Shown: positions 1 through 56,755, counted from the first letter of the stretch. The stretch: 64,000 nt of DNA from Glandiceps talaboti (GCF_964340395.1 NC_135561.1:9574732-9638731), one strand, 5' to 3'. The notes: generated by a model not told the origin, from the letters alone. Numbers and translations are program-made.

Positions 1-452
1 TTTAGATATTGTAACACACATCTTTCTATATCAATCGATGCCTACGATACAATCACGTTGTGAGAAAAGCAACCCGGTGATACCGTATACATTGTACACC
101 AATTTATTTGAAATATGAGCGTTAAGATCAGAACGAATGACACAATACAATTTCCATTATAAAAATAGCATACGCAGAAATCGGCACTTTTCAAAGTTCA
201 ATGTTTTCGGAGTGCTGCTGTGCAAACACAATTGTTAACACGTATTATCACTTTACTAAGTAAATGTGAAAAGGTACCGATATGAGCTATTTATGATTAA
301 AAATAGCACTATTTTAATGTTTCAATATTATATTTCTATATACTATAATATAAGTAGTTTGACCTTTGAAATGTGATACAACAAAATAAAGCAGGTATCA
401 TCATGTTCGTTTTGAAAACTGGGTTTGATAGCGTATAATAGATTGCGCCGTG

Positions 453-556
<104 letters not shown>

Positions 557-822
557 TACTAGAAGAACTGTTGGACTTGATGTAAGTCGTTACAGCATTG
601 ATGAACATTGGATGTAACAGTGGTAAAAAACATCCTATTACAATATGTTTTGAAATGTTACGTCTGACGCAATACGTGGAATTCCTCCAATAAAATCGTA
701 TACGCAGCTCTAATTATGATTTCACCGGGAACAAATATTAGTTTGACATAGGTGCATAGAGTAAGGAACCATGGTGTATTACTCTAAATGATCACAAATA
801 ATTAATATAGATTAGCTGATGA

Positions 823-950
823 CCACACACACACACACACACATACATACATACATACATACATACATACATACATACATACATACATACATACATACAT
901 ACATACGTACATACATACATACATACATACGTACGTGCGTACGTACGTAC
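823..950. repeat. (CA)n(CATA)n(CGTA)n microsatellite
   Basis: Compound array. The open frames across it are simple-repeat translations. Confidence 0.97.
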
Positions 951-2880
951 AAACGCACACATGAATGTACAGTCCGATAGATAGAGAGACAGACAGGCAG
1001 GCAAACCGTTCTAAAAAAAATTAAAGTAGTCTTCCACCCGAGGATGCGTAATATCAAAATAACAAACCAATATATCAGACATACATTTATACTTACAATA
1101 TGTATTACAATGACGGCAGAATTTGTTGCCAACAAAAGTTACTGATATTTTGTTTATGGGGCATTATATATGCTGTACACAATATACCGTATGCTATGCT
1201 TCGGGCCAATGCTATCAAAAAGATCAGAGACAAAATTATCAGTTTTGCGGCATGTACCAAAGGGAAGAACAAGGTCATTACCATGGAAACACATTGTTTC
1301 TAAACAAAAACATATTGAACTGCATATCAATAAGGTGCCGATGTTGTGATGTATTTATCGAGATGACAACCCTCCCTTTTATGTGTGCACAAATATTTGG
1401 TGACAATATACTCAAAATACACTTTCACAGGCTTGCGTGAACATTGTCACCTATGGCTGTCCCTGAAAGTACCATGAATAAAGTATCACGTTTGACAATT
1501 AGTTGTTCTGCACAGTTGATTTTAAATATAGATTAAAAGGACACAAGCTGAGTTTACACATAATTTGGCGTACTTTGAACTGCATATTTAAAAGGTATAT
1601 TGTACATACTGAAGTATACTTAACCAGTACTTGCAATTGACTGAACTCAATCCCGGTATTAATATATAACCCCCCATACTTTATCCGATGACATAATTTA
1701 TCATACGTATAAAAACTTGTTCAGGAAATCCATACTGTGCAATCAACTATTCTGAGAATGTCAGAAGACAGTCGTAATGCTATACAAGACATTCATTGAC
1801 ATTATTATTAACCTATTCCTGCAATGTAGTTTTATTTGAAGTATTTTCACTCGAGAGAAAAAAGAGCACAAACTTAGCTTGTGCCATTTTAAATTAAAGT
1901 CAACTATTCTGACTGCCACAGTAAATAGACAGTGTTAATTTAACCTGCAACATCAATGCCACTTTACTTTCTTAAGTAAACTATATTTTACTCCAATACT
2001 GAAAGTAATGAATTCGAAGTAAAGGTTTTGCTGCAAAACCATTTAAAGTTCATTTTAGTTCTGGGGTAAAAATGATGTGTTATTGACTTCAGCAATAGAA
2101 ACAGATTAAACTGTTGACCACGTATGTTTTGATGAATCTATTCTAGAAAAACTGTAACCACGGTGAATGTTTAAATCACATGTTATGTACTACTCTTGAG
2201 AATAACTAATTACCGTTACTTGGTTGATTAATATGCCTCTCCTAAATCTCAACGGCTAAAGTAGATGTTGATAGTTAGTAGTACCACGCAATCAGTCCAT
2301 TTACACACACAGCACGTAGCAACGTCTGCAAAATTATACGGAAACCAATCAATTATACGAATAATATATCAATTCTAGAAATTAATAAATATTGTAACAT
2401 ATGTACACATATTTCGAAAACGACAAACACACAGTATCGTTATTATTAATTTGCCTGTATGTTTTTAATAATCAAATTAATCCTATCAGTGCTAGCTGTC
2501 GCTAATACAATAATCTATTACTGTCAATAAACGCTTTGAATGTTAGGCACATACATCATTTTTCTTCTGATAACAAAATAGGAAAATACACATATCTTCT
2601 GTACATGGCCGGCCTCCAGGATAAATGTTTTTCGAGCGAAAATCATTTCAATTAGGGTGTAGCATGTGGGGCATTCGGGAAACAAAACACAGATATAAAA
2701 ACAGCGGTTTAAAGGTTGCGGAGTTACCACGAAATGTTTTGCTAAGGGCAAAATTGATTTTGTCGATAACACTGTATCTATATTAACACGATTGTATTAT
2801 CCAAGTCTTCGATATAGCCAAGAAGATGGAAATAAGTTTGTCCTGGTTTGATATGAAATATGTGCAATAGTGTCATAAAC

Positions 2881-2887
2881 TTTTTTT

Positions 2888-2924
<37 letters not shown>

Positions 2925-3024
2925 TTTATTTATTTATTTATGTATGTATGTATGTATGTATGTATGTATGTATGTATGTATGTATGTATGTATGTATGTA
3001 TGTATGTATGTATGTATGTATGTA

Positions 3025-3084
<60 letters not shown>

Positions 3085-3163
3085 TTTGTTTGTTTGTTTG
3101 TTTGTGTGTGTGTGTTTGTTTGTTTGTTTGTTTGTTTGTTTGTTTGTTTATTTATTTATTTCT
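2881..3163. repeat. (TTTA)n(TGTA)n(TG)n(TTTG)n compound microsatellite
   Basis: About 280 bp with successive tetranucleotide and dinucleotide blocks, ending again in TTTA, so it is roughly symmetric. Confidence 0.98.
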
Positions 3164-3375
3164 CACCCAATAGTAATAAAACATATAACAACAAAATTAA
3201 ATACACACGATATGAAAGAGATGCATCTAATGTTCGAAAGCAACCACCGGGGACTGGTAAATAGTAAAAGCAGACCCATTCAGTAGCCAGTCCCCATTTA
3301 GACTTAAAGTTATGGCGATAATTAGGGCGATATGAATATTATACAGCATGATTTTCATTGTTTAAACCTTCGTTG

Positions 3376-3480
<105 letters not shown>

Positions 3481-5266
3481 CTCTTTCGCTCGATGATGAA
3501 ATAGCACCTTTTTGCTTCAATCATGATGTCTACAGCAAGAAGTTATGCATTTCGAAAGTTCCAACTTATGTAAAATTTAAGTATTACCTAGCATAGACAA
3601 GACAGACCTCGTTTCCCTCTATATGATATTTCGCATGCCACAAATTCCAATTAAGCAGATACACACTGTGCTGAAAGTGCAACAGTTTGAAAGTCGTTGT
3701 ACCAGATGATTTCCCTTCACGCATCAACTTTCATAGCCTAAAAATAATTTATCATTAGAGGAATGACACTTTCATTGCAGTGTTTGATCGACTACTTTAA
3801 GCAACATTTAATCAACCTACTTAGAAGTTGTTTTGAATTCACATATTTGAAATGAATATTTACTGAAGTATGCACTCTGTGTAATATCATTAGTTTTATG
3901 TTAAAATATAACTTTATTGCATATGCCTGTACATTTTTCCTTATCCTCTCTCGTTATGCATATAAATCTTCACCAGGTTTCATTGATAAATAGGCTTATA
4001 TAGGTGTACATACATTTCCACGTGTCACATGCCTAGATATAACTTTCCTATCATGAGAATTATTTACACTAGACATCCGTGGCTAGGCTCTTCCGTTAAC
4101 AGTGTCACGTATGTCAAATTCGTGAACCAGAGCAACATATATGGTTCCTTGGCGACATCAACTATATATGAAATGTTTACAGTTCGAATACTAAGAGACA
4201 TTTATATCAGCCTTTAGGCTGAACTTCATCACTTATTATTACAAATAATAACATAAGGCTATGATTTATGTATGCCATAACACTTTAGTAACAATAATTA
4301 AAATTTTAATCATTACTAATATTTATTATGATTAATTACTAAGTAAATAATTGAACGAGAAATGCAACAACACATCAGTCATCAATTGTCAGACTGCATT
4401 TTCGTAAACTTCAACAATTTATTATTTCTTTCCACTACACTTCAAACACAAGTATCAAATTAATTAATTTTAAAATTGATTATCTATGATTAATTATAGG
4501 TCAAAGCATGGATGAATTATATAGCAATCCCCACAGTAAATTGTGAGATTGCTCTTTGTTGCTCAACTTCGAAGTTTCGTCTTTTACTTGTGATAATAAA
4601 GGTACCAGTGTTTTGTACTGGTTGTCCTTCCTTTACCCTTCAAGCCAAAATATCGACGAATCCACTTCCATGGCCATTACCAGAACTGTATAATGCAACA
4701 TATGTTACCATTCCGAAGTTCGATATTTGTGATTTGGGATTTAACACGTTCTCTTTCCATTAAGTCTATTTTTTATATAACCAAACCCTCTTAATTGATA
4801 AGAGTTTTACAACATTTGTAACAACTCCAAATATACCCGTGAAATATTTCAGTTCATCCAAATATTCAAACTGATAACTTAAGATCTGTTATTTATCTTT
4901 AGGAGACGATAATGTAAAGTGTACATACATGTATATTGAATACCAAAATGACTGTAAGTTTTGTATGGTTCAATGCATTTAATAATTAACAGAAGAGTAT
5001 ACCAATATAAAACTAATCTTTTTAAAGCACTCGCCTTTGAACAAAAAAAAAACTGTCAAAGCATATTTTCATTCTCGCCATATAGTCATCACTGTCACGT
5101 GTTTTATGACGTGTGAAAGTATCTATGCTGGTATCTAACATAGTTATAATATACTCCATTGTTGCCATGACGACACTAATGTGCTTCGTCAATTGCATCT
5201 AGTTTGCACTTTAACACAGCTCAGTATCCTTATGAACATGTGTTACAAACATCGGGAAACTACAAA

Positions 5267-47667
<42,401 letters not shown>

Positions 47668-48398
47668 CTGACAGTGATATGTATTAAAATGAAATCAGTA
47701 ATTAAAGAGAAAATTCTGTTATTTCCTGAGAAATGCCGATATGCATACATAGCTATCTAACTACCTTCCTAGACTGAGCATACATACATACATACATACA
47801 TACATACATACATACATACATACGATACATACATACATACGAAACATACATACATCCATCCATCCATACATACATACACTAGTAGAAAAAATAGTACAGT
47901 TTACGACACTTTCCGTACTATAGTTCAGATTGAGTTCAATTCTGTACTTTTATGCTGATGAGGTGGACGTTTCTGTACTTTCCCATTAGCGCCTGTCTAA
48001 TCGGATTATACTCGATCTGAAAAATAGTTCAGATTGCGAGTCGGAAGTGATTTGAATACATTTGCATTTAGTTCAGAATATATTCATGAGTTCACCCCCA
48101 TAACCGGGCAGTAAACAAATGAATATTCAAATCTATCTCGCCTGCATGTGATTCAAGGCGTGTACACTAATTGTTTGACCCACAGAAAACTAACAGTAAC
48201 ACTATTTAGTTACTAGTAGTTAGTTGTCTGTGTTTGACCACATGAAGGCGGAGGGGGAGGGTGCAAAAGAAAAGGGTTACACACATGTACAGTGTATGAT
48301 ATGATGAGAGCTACATTTAATGTACATGTACATACGAACTGACATGTATACGTACATGTACAACTACGCTAGCATGTAAACGTTAGCAAAAACTCTTA
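47668..48398. other. 3' flank of the polycystin-like gene
   Basis: Presumed 3' UTR, then intergenic DNA with a (CATA)n array at 47777-47878. No coding signature. Confidence 0.6.
47777..47878. repeat. (CATA)n microsatellite
   Basis: Interrupted tetranucleotide array. Confidence 0.95.
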
Positions 48399-48444
48399 CT
48401 ACTACCTCAGACCACTAAAATACTAGAGTGGTCTGAGCTACTAC
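48399..48444. mobile_element. Mini-palindrome, family 2, with 7-bp flanking repeats
   Basis: CTCAGACCACT (48406-48416) and AGTGGTCTGAG (48427-48437) form an 11-bp perfect inverted repeat around a 10-nt spacer. CTACTAC lies directly on each side (48399-48405, 48438-48444). The flank is low-complexity, so the direct repeat alone is weak. Confidence 0.6.
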
Positions 48445-51400
48445 TACTTGCAAAAAGTATTTACAAGCATTTCCATGTAGGTCAATGAAATATCACCTAT
48501 GTGGGTTATACTTCAATAGTCGGTCAAACAGCGTAAAGGTCTACATTCTACAATGACAGACATGATTGTTCAACTCGGTGCGATCTAAGATGAATTCACG
48601 GTGTATATTTGGTTACGTCGCCTTTGAATTGATGATGACGACTCGTCCGACCTAGACTGTTCTGGTCCAGTTTCAAGTGAAAGTCAGAATTATCACGGTG
48701 CCATTGATTATACTAACTGTGATGAAACTCGCCCACTCTAGTCTCTATGACTTCATTAGCCCCAAAATGCAAGAACTTAATAATGGTATTGTAAATCGAA
48801 GTTCATGCATGCTCTGAAAGTCGCCTGTTTTTTGTTTTCTTACATTTTATACAATTTTGAATTGTTAGCTTTGTATTTCCTGCATTAATGTTGAAAACTG
48901 GTCTTTTTACTGTGCGTCTTCAATGCGCAGGTAAAATAGTGTGTTAATCTAGCATCGTGAGTACGCGCTCGCTTATGGTTTCGCATACCTTGGACTGCCT
49001 GTCATTCAGTATTGTTTTAGCCTATTTATTTCTAAAGAAAAATGGTCTGTAAAGGGACTGCTTTAGTTGTCACAGTGCCTTTGTGGATTTATAAATCGAT
49101 TTATGACAAGTGAGTCTACCTATTTTTTTTCCGACCCACTCAGTCAAGGAGTGCGATACACCAATCACCGTGTATTTAGCTTTGTATACAGTGTATGGAT
49201 AATAGCAAGTTTCGGGACTGAAAAATCATAAATTGTTTGTTAGACTTATTTTTTATTCAATGTAATCTGGGTTGATTGGGAATTTTCAGATATCAGGATT
49301 TAAACCTCGGATTTCAACTCAGAAAGGCTATATTTTTTGCCTCAGTCTGAATTATATTAGTAGAACTCTCACCAACGTTCCCAATGTGAAGTGATCTGAA
49401 AGTTGGTGAGAGGTCCTCACGTTGGATTGCAGCACTGCATGTTCTTGCCGAGAAGATAAAGAGGTGTAGTAATTATGGTTTAAAACTGACTTTTACAAAC
49501 GCCAGTCGTGTAGGGTCTATGATTTTTTATGTTGTGGATGAATGCGGCACTTTGATCTGAACCTCAGACCACTATAATAGGAACAGACTAGAATCGCTTT
49601 TTGTTTTAGGTGTAAATGGGGCTCTAAACCCATCTTCTCTGTCGTGCATGGTTACCCTTCAAACCTGCTTCAAGCCGAACGTTGTGCAAAACGATACTTC
49701 GTGTCTTTACGGTTTTTTTTGCAATTGTGTTTTAGTGGCCTGAGTCTGAACAAGTGTTCATACAGTACAGCAAAGTCCCACCAACAAAATCCATAGCAAT
49801 AGATGCAGGAAAACCTCAGTATGGGCGACGGTGAAATCATGGTGTTAATTCTAAAACTTTTGAAAGCAAGAACATATGTTTGTGCAACTTTTGTATTAAA
49901 AGCATACCATTCCAATTCAAGGACAACGATTTTGTTCAGAAATGGTGGTAGGACTATAATCCTTCCTACCTCCTTCCTTCCTACCTCCATAGTTCAAAAC
50001 CGCTGATCGTAACTGCATGGTACAGCGCATCTACATTTATTTCTGAGTTCCGGAGGGCATTATTTGATAAGTACCCCATTCGTCCCTGTATTAGATCTTG
50101 TATAGTCATAACATTACAAAGATATGTGATTGTTGTGATCATTTCATTTGCTCATTATGTATTCAAGTGTAGTCAAATTTTCTTAGGTGTATGAGCAACT
50201 TTACTTCACCAAAAAATTCTACTTTCTCACGAGTATTGTAAAATAACATGGCTATAATATGATACTACACAGCACGTTTTAGACGTATTTGCATATCAAT
50301 GTCATCTTCAAATTTTCTTGAAGAATTCTTCATCCAGATACTCTAACATACCTGCACACCAAATGTCAGCCCATTCAATCGATTAGTTTTGCGGCTGTCA
50401 TTCATTTTTACTTTGAATTCTTTTATTTACAAAACAAATGACAGTTTTTGACCCCAAAAATGACCAAAAACAGAAAATTGAAAATATCTTGCTGTCATAA
50501 ACAAATATGAATAGACTTCTCGATAAAATTCCATTTACTCATTGGGAACATCGAACGTACAATGTCAAAAAGTCGCACTGGCGCAAAGTATCATGGGAAA
50601 ACTTTCTTTGGCACACCTCACTTAGGAAATATAGCCGCAACAAAAAAGTTAATACTGGGATCATGTCTTTTTAAATTTAGCCTTTACCTTATAGAATAGA
50701 AGTATCAAAAGTGTATGCACTAACAAGTATCTGTGGTTTGTGCAAACATGCCAAATCGCTGATGATTGTTAAACAACAAAACTTTGCATACCATTGTCAT
50801 TAATAATTCTACGTTTTACTTCTGAATCAGTTCTAAACACTTACGATTGAAATGATCGTCAACGATACGCTGATTTGTAGTTGAGGGTAATTAAAAATAT
50901 TTTACAATGACGATTTCGACCATTAGCCGATGGAAGTGACCCCAACCAAACCTGTCACAAGATGTAAACTTGCACACTTTTTGTGTGTCAATATGTCTGT
51001 TCTGGTCAGTCTGTTTTGGGAATTTATGGTACACTCACTGTCGCAGTTTTCAGCCAGGGTCACGTTATTCGACGATTACTATTTGGATAAACACTGCAAA
51101 AAAGTAACACCCGTCATTGTTGCTTAGACATTTTCCTAGGGTCTTTTTCAACATGATTTATAGTAAGAAGTAACTTTGTTGATGGTGTAGTCACTGAATT
51201 TATAACCCTACATCGATGACTTAGTAATTGAACACGCAAATGAATTATCATGAACACTGATCTACAACCGATCCGACCCTGGGATTCGATCACAATTCAT
51301 GGCGTCGCTTGCCAGTCTATGTCTATGTCTTGGTCACGCAAACGTGAACACTCTGATATCTGAAACACTTCTTTGCTCCAGATACGCACCTTTTTTTCAT

Positions 51401-52417
51401 GGAAAATGTCATATAGTTTGAAGTAAGCTGGGAGAAAATATTAATGAGATATTTGTAGATTTAAATAAGAGTGAAATGATAGTCAAGTGATTTTGAACCA
51501 TCTCCGTGTATTTTGCTTTAGCGAAAACACTGACAACTACTAGTATGTGATCGCCCGGTCGTCAAATTGCAAAGAACAATGAAGAACAGCTGAACACCTT
51601 CCTGTGGTCATCTGTTCCTTTCCGTACCGACTCTCAATTGTTTTGCTGCGTTTACTTGTATATCTTTAATAACAATAGTTTTTTAACTAACACCAATGTT
51701 CTTCCACTTTCTTTGCTTTCAAAATCAGTCACTTACTGTTGTAGCCAGTCAAAGACAGCCATCCTCAACTGGAAACACACCATGACAACAAAGATATACC
51801 AGAAAGTCATGACGTTTTGAATCATATCATTCGGCCCCCAACCCTGTTTTTGACAATTAAAAAATGCTCTACTACCCATCACAGCCAGTATCAATCAGAC
51901 TTTTTCCATATATTATATTCCACCCTAACTTAACCCATATGACCGCCCCATTTATAACTCGTATGTCCGGACATGAACATGATTGGCTTTTCGCTGACCA
52001 AGGGGTATGAGACCATATGTGGAAGTGGGGGATAAGCTTATCAAATATGACCGTAGTTCCATGTAAATTAAAACTTATAGTTATGCTTATAGTCGTTACG
52101 TTTTCAGTTTATTGTGGTACCCGCTTGATGCTTTCTCTGAAGATGCCGACGGGATCAGTCTAAAATTCAGTTCTGGTGTATAAACTACAATGTATCACAC
52201 ATATCATGACTCTCACTATCCAATCCATCGGCTATACACTGGAGAACACAAGGACTATACTGACTGTTTTCTATCCAGCACGAAATAAATTGAGAATACG
52301 TGGAACTTATACAATGTATGTACATGAACAGTAGCTCCGACAACTCTGACAAGTCTCTATATACCCCACCAGGCCTCTTTGCTGGAGTTCGCGGAGCGTG
52401 TGTTGTCAGTGCTAATC
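48445..52417. other. Intergenic, no gene seen
   Basis: About 4 kb without recognisable coding potential, RNA gene or long repeat. A lone CTCAGACCACT arm occurs at about 49564. The open frames here (for example 49670-49990 minus) have no domain signature. Confidence 0.5.
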
Positions 52418-52561
52418 TCGTCTAGTTCCTATCACCGTGTTCCTAAACAGTATCGTTACCATTTACACCTCCACTCACTAAACTTGGTTTAGTCATAGAA
52501 AATAGAGAGGACCCTCTCTATTGTCTATGGTTTAGTTAGATACCAATTGGCATCTGGACTA
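52418..52561. mobile_element. MITE-like element, copy 1, carrying a mini-palindrome
   Basis: Inverted ends (TCTAGTTCC left, GGACTAGA right) are flanked by GTGCTAATC (52409-52417) and GAGCTAATC (52562-52570), a 9-bp target duplication with one mismatch. It shares blocks ATTTACACCTCCACTC and GGTTTAGTTAGA...ATTGGCATC with the copy at 59435-59811, but is internally shorter. Confidence 0.8.
52487..52536. mobile_element. Mini-palindrome, family 1, inside MITE copy 1
   Basis: A 36-bp palindrome (52494-52529; right arm CCCTCTCTATTGTCTATG) is flanked on both sides by GTTTAGT (52487-52493 and 52530-52536). The sister MITE has a single uninterrupted GTTTAGT at about 59778-59784. Confidence 0.88.
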
Positions 52562-53189
52562 GAGCTAATCACGAGTCCATCACAACGTGCATGCATCATT
52601 TTCTGATGTCCGCATTTGATTTGGACATTGAAGTAAATGATTTTACATTTCTGAGTCTCATTCGGTATTTTTCCACTGTTCTATATGTGGTAGCTACTAC
52701 TTTTGGCACAATAAAAAAAAAGATGTTACGAAGACGAAAAAAAATATAATCGAGATGCACGATAAACATTTTTGGAAAAAAAGTCACATAAATGACTGCA
52801 GTATCCATATTTTTAATTGGCATGATTGAAGACTTTAAAAAATGAATGATGATAAAAGTGAGATTTTGCCTCAGTGATGGTTTTTCTATACAAGCGATAA
52901 CATCACGATACCGGGTACTTCACAAACATTATCTCACTGACTTCAAAACCATAGTGACTAAATCGTTTCGTACAATTAGACGGCATGATGTTTTTTACGT
53001 CTCGCACAAGCATATACAATGGTACACTTTACCAAATTGTAATAGACCATGTAAATATTACATTGACCGATGCAGATCTTGCTCGCGCAGGTTGGGTAGA
53101 TTTATATGCTACGTTATGCCTTAGGCCTAAAAAATAACTGTTTGGTTTCTGTTACCCGACCCACCTAGTTTTTCACTGCCGACCCTTAA

Positions 53190-53345
53190 CTTTTTTTTAC
53201 GTGTTCTTGAAAAACTAACAAAATCGCAACAATTGTGAAGTCTCACGAGACATAGTGGATGCAGAAACTGACATCAACTTAAAAAGACAATATAAAACTG
53301 TTCCTCCAATCTGTAATGGTTGTACATCTAATGGAAAGAAGCCAA
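53190..53345. repeat. Dispersed repeat family D, copy 1
   Basis: Aligns with 56593-56755: shared GCCGACCCT, AATTGTGA, CATCAACTTAAAAA and TTCTTCCAATCTG-type blocks. No coding frame. Confidence 0.75.
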
Positions 53346-53584
53346 TAACACAGAGATCATTTGGAAAAAATGGAAAACCAGAATTAGACACTCGCACATG
53401 AATAAAAATAAATCTACCTACCCCACCTATTTATTTATTTTGCCTAATCGGAACAACACAATTTTTTTAATAGGCCTATTTCCTAACTCAAGCTTAAATT
53501 ATTGGACCCTTGTGAACCAAAAATGTGCGAAAATACAACGCCAAAATAGTAACGCTTTGCACGGTTTTCACACTGAGCAATACG

Positions 53585-53628
53585 ATTAGATCATAGACAG
53601 TGAAGTTCTCCAGTGTCTCTGGTTAGAC
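53585..53628. mobile_element. Decayed mini-palindrome, family 1
   Basis: CATAGACAGTG (53592-53602) faces CAGTGTCTCTG (53611-53621). The flanks ATTAGAT and GTTAGAC match at 5 of 7 positions. Likely an older copy. Confidence 0.5.
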
Positions 53629-53629
53629 C

Positions 53630-55669
53630 GACAACAATGAAACCGTTAGCGGGATCTCAGAGTCATACTCATTCACATACAATTTTTTATGGCTGTTCAC
53701 GTTGGTTAGCAACATATCTGTCTTTGAGTTTGAATGAAATCGCTGCCATTCCCTACAGGAAACTGTTCTATGGAATTACATGCCAGGAGCGCTTTCAATA
53801 TCATAGAATGTTTTGTTGATCTTTTTTTTTCTTTTTTTCTTTTTTTTTTCTTCTTTTTTTTTGGGGGGGGGTCGACAACTTTTACCAAGACAACCATTAT
53901 ATTAATCATTATAGTAACTACCTAGCATGGCTAATAGCCATACTGAGGTAGAACTGTAGATTGCTAAAATGTTATGGGTTGCTGGTTGTACACAACCTCA
54001 GCATATGCCACTTGACTTTCAGGCATTAATAGGTGGCAGAAATAGTCCGCACCAGGGCCGCTCTGTAGTCCGCATAAAAGGGTGACTAAGCCCAGACAAT
54101 ATTGTCCAGACCAGATTTGGAGGTGTGAACGCATTTAAAGCTGACTCGGTTCTAAATCTTGGTGCATATTCATGAGGTCGACACCTAGAAAATGAACCAT
54201 GTGTACATTTCTTTTGTCTTTTGTTAGTTAATTTATGCGGGTAAACTGTGTCTTCACTAACATTTTCCACTAAAAGTTTCAAAATTGTCTTGTTTTTTGA
54301 AGGACTACTATAATAATATTTCACCGCCCTTGCTTTATTGTCATATCAGGAAAGTCAAGAACTTGACAAAAGCTATTCAAAACAAAGTAATCAAAGTTGT
54401 AAAACCAAAATGGTGCCGTGGAGAGTTGTGTCTGGTCATGTTCTGATCATGGAAGTATAACCCACGGTCTGATCTAGTAGCAGTATATCAACGACGAATC
54501 TACATTACAAACAAACAAACAAACAACACACACACACACACACGGTGATATTAAAAAGCACGCAACACAAAGGTTGGTTCACATCCCTCGCATCAGTACC
54601 GGTACCCATTCTACTGAGTTATAAATATAAATCACATTCTCAGCTACAACATTGAACTTGTATGATACAAAAATCTTCAGAATGTGCGGGCCATATTTTC
54701 ACTACCGGCATTGGCAGTCACCATCACTGCCTTTTAAAAAAATTAATACAGATAAATGGAAGCAAAAACAATCCTCTTGACGGTAGTTTAGTAGTCAGTT
54801 ATGAATTATGTAACGTTAAATAACGCTATTCAAATATTTCCCTCTATGCCTCCCATATACCGATAGTAAATCTTCAAACATCCATACAGACATGCGGACT
54901 TTGCTCCCTACTAGATACATCCATGTTTTACGTTACTTTCGTATTGCAAATTTAGCTGATGATGTCATGTCAAAGCCACGTGGTCTAAAAACCTGAATCT
55001 CCGTACATACATTTCGATATGAAATTATTTATCCGTGATGTTTAGAATTTTGGTCGGTCAATATAGTTTCAATGACCAAGTGTGACCCCCACTGATGTCT
55101 AAAGTACTAATATCAGTACCTGACCGGCCATGGCCATGGCCTTGTTTTTGTTTTTGATTTTCTTCAATATTCAAATCTACGTAATGTCTGGTTTGTTAGG
55201 CCATAAATTCCAAGCATATTTACCATGATATCACAAATATAGACCAGTTACAGAAAGTAATAAGTGTCAGCAAAATACTGTAATATCGACACTGTTTCAC
55301 GGATTTTAGGGACGCTGGTGCTTGGATTATTTTACGGTTGACATTACCTAGCCAGTAATATAAGGAGTAGTACATGGGTATTTTATCCCTGGACTCTCTG
55401 TCTGTTTATATCGAAATGGAATAAGCTGAAACAGTTCTTCTTTGAGCAGGAAATATGTTGTGATTATGGATATTATATATATACATGTATATAATTGCCA
55501 ACACATCGGCAACGAGAGTAATGACATTGACTATACGTAATATGTAAAGATGTAGTGTAAAATTGGAATACGGTCGTCAGGAACTAGATTAGGGTAGGGG
55601 GAGGCTCAGGAGAAAAATTGTTGTCACGGGAAAAAAACGAATTGGGACGTGCGTGAAAATTCGGATTGT
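53630..55669. other. Intergenic, no gene seen
   Basis: Contains a T-rich tract followed by a G-run (53820-53872) and a small AAAC/CA repeat (54508-54543). No gene signature. Confidence 0.5.
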
Positions 55670-55760
55670 CTGAAAGGGGCCCGGAGTCACGTACAAATAT
55701 TTTGCTCATGAGTTGAACCAAATTTAACTCCAGGAGCAGACGTTTAACAAGCGTATTTTT
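55670..55760. repeat. Dispersed repeat family E, copy 1
   Basis: Aligns with 61825-61900: GTCTGAAAGGG, AATATT, TGCTCATGA, TTGAACCAAA and CAGGAGCAG occur in the same order. Confidence 0.8.
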
Positions 55761-55856
55761 AAAAGGGTGACTGGCAGAGAATGTGTGTCTCTTGAAGGGT
55801 AGACAATATACTCGCGATAGACTATGGGTTTCAGGCCACTGTGTCAGACGTGGTCT

Positions 55857-55882
55857 TGGAGGAGTCAGTACAATTCCTCCAA
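55857..55882. repeat. Small hairpin
   Basis: CTTGGAGGA and TCCTCCAAG form a 9-bp inverted repeat. No clear target duplication. Confidence 0.7.
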
Positions 55883-56299
55883 GAGTGGTAAGAGGCCAAG
55901 CCTGAAATAGACGGGTTGTGCGGCAAGTAGAAGTTTACATGCCTTGTCTGTGGTTTACATTGTGCACGCAAAACATCCCACAAAACCGGCCATAACTAAA
56001 GCGGCATATCAGTAAATATGAAAAACGTGATCTTGGTAATTTGGATACCAGTTCTGAAAATATTCTCCGGGAAAATAGGTTAAAATGAACATCAAGATAG
56101 CTGCCTATTTCCCATTGTTTATAAATCGTCAAGAGGTTAAGCTATCCACTCAGATGAACCACTCTTTGTCACTTTATAATCTGGCATTATACATGGGATA
56201 ATTTCCAAAATGTACATGTTTTATCGTTTCATTTTGGACTTTATAGAAGTTGATGACTAAAATTACCTTACCCTCGATGAAAGTTATGAATGCGACTAG

Positions 56300-56337
56300 G
56301 TTTTACCATAGACAGGGTGGAGGGTCTATGGTTTTAC
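56300..56337. mobile_element. Mini-palindrome, family 1, short form
   Basis: A 24-bp form with ends CATAGAC and GTCTATG (56307-56330), flanked exactly by GTTTTAC on both sides (56300-56306 and 56331-56337). Its centre looks deleted compared with the 35-36 bp copies. Confidence 0.82.
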
Positions 56338-56592
56338 CTACTAGAATTAGTTGCGACAAGATTGTAAATGCACATGGGCGAGTTTTGCCAGATTGCTTTA
56401 TTTCAAGTGATTTGAAAATTGTGAATGGCGGACTTGGCCGTGGTCCATCGAATTGTCGAGTACTACCGTGGTGGCACTAGTCGTTCCTCACTGGAACGGC
56501 AAGTGCCACCTTATGGCGATATTTATTGTCTTTGAACCTTTCTCAACAAATAAATCACACATAACTCCCCAAACGCTTCCATTCTAGAAATC

Positions 56593-56755
56593 CGGTGCCG
56601 ACCCTAAACCTTTTTAATAAAGAAGAAAAATCAGTAAAATCGAGAAAATTGTGAGTGAAGTCTTGCCAGAAATGGTCATCAACTTAAAAAAGACAATAAA
56701 AAAACGCGGTTCTTCCAATCTGGAATGCAGAGCAGATGTCTTTGAAATAGAATTA
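56593..56755. repeat. Dispersed repeat family D, copy 2
   Basis: Second copy of 53190-53345. Confidence 0.75.

Noticed and set aside
4512-4763. 83-residue open frame upstream of the gene
   Set aside because: No domain, no signal peptide, no splice context; within chance length for AT-rich DNA.
49562-49590. Lone CTCAGACCACT arm
   Set aside because: No convincing second arm or direct repeat; could be a truncated family-2 copy.
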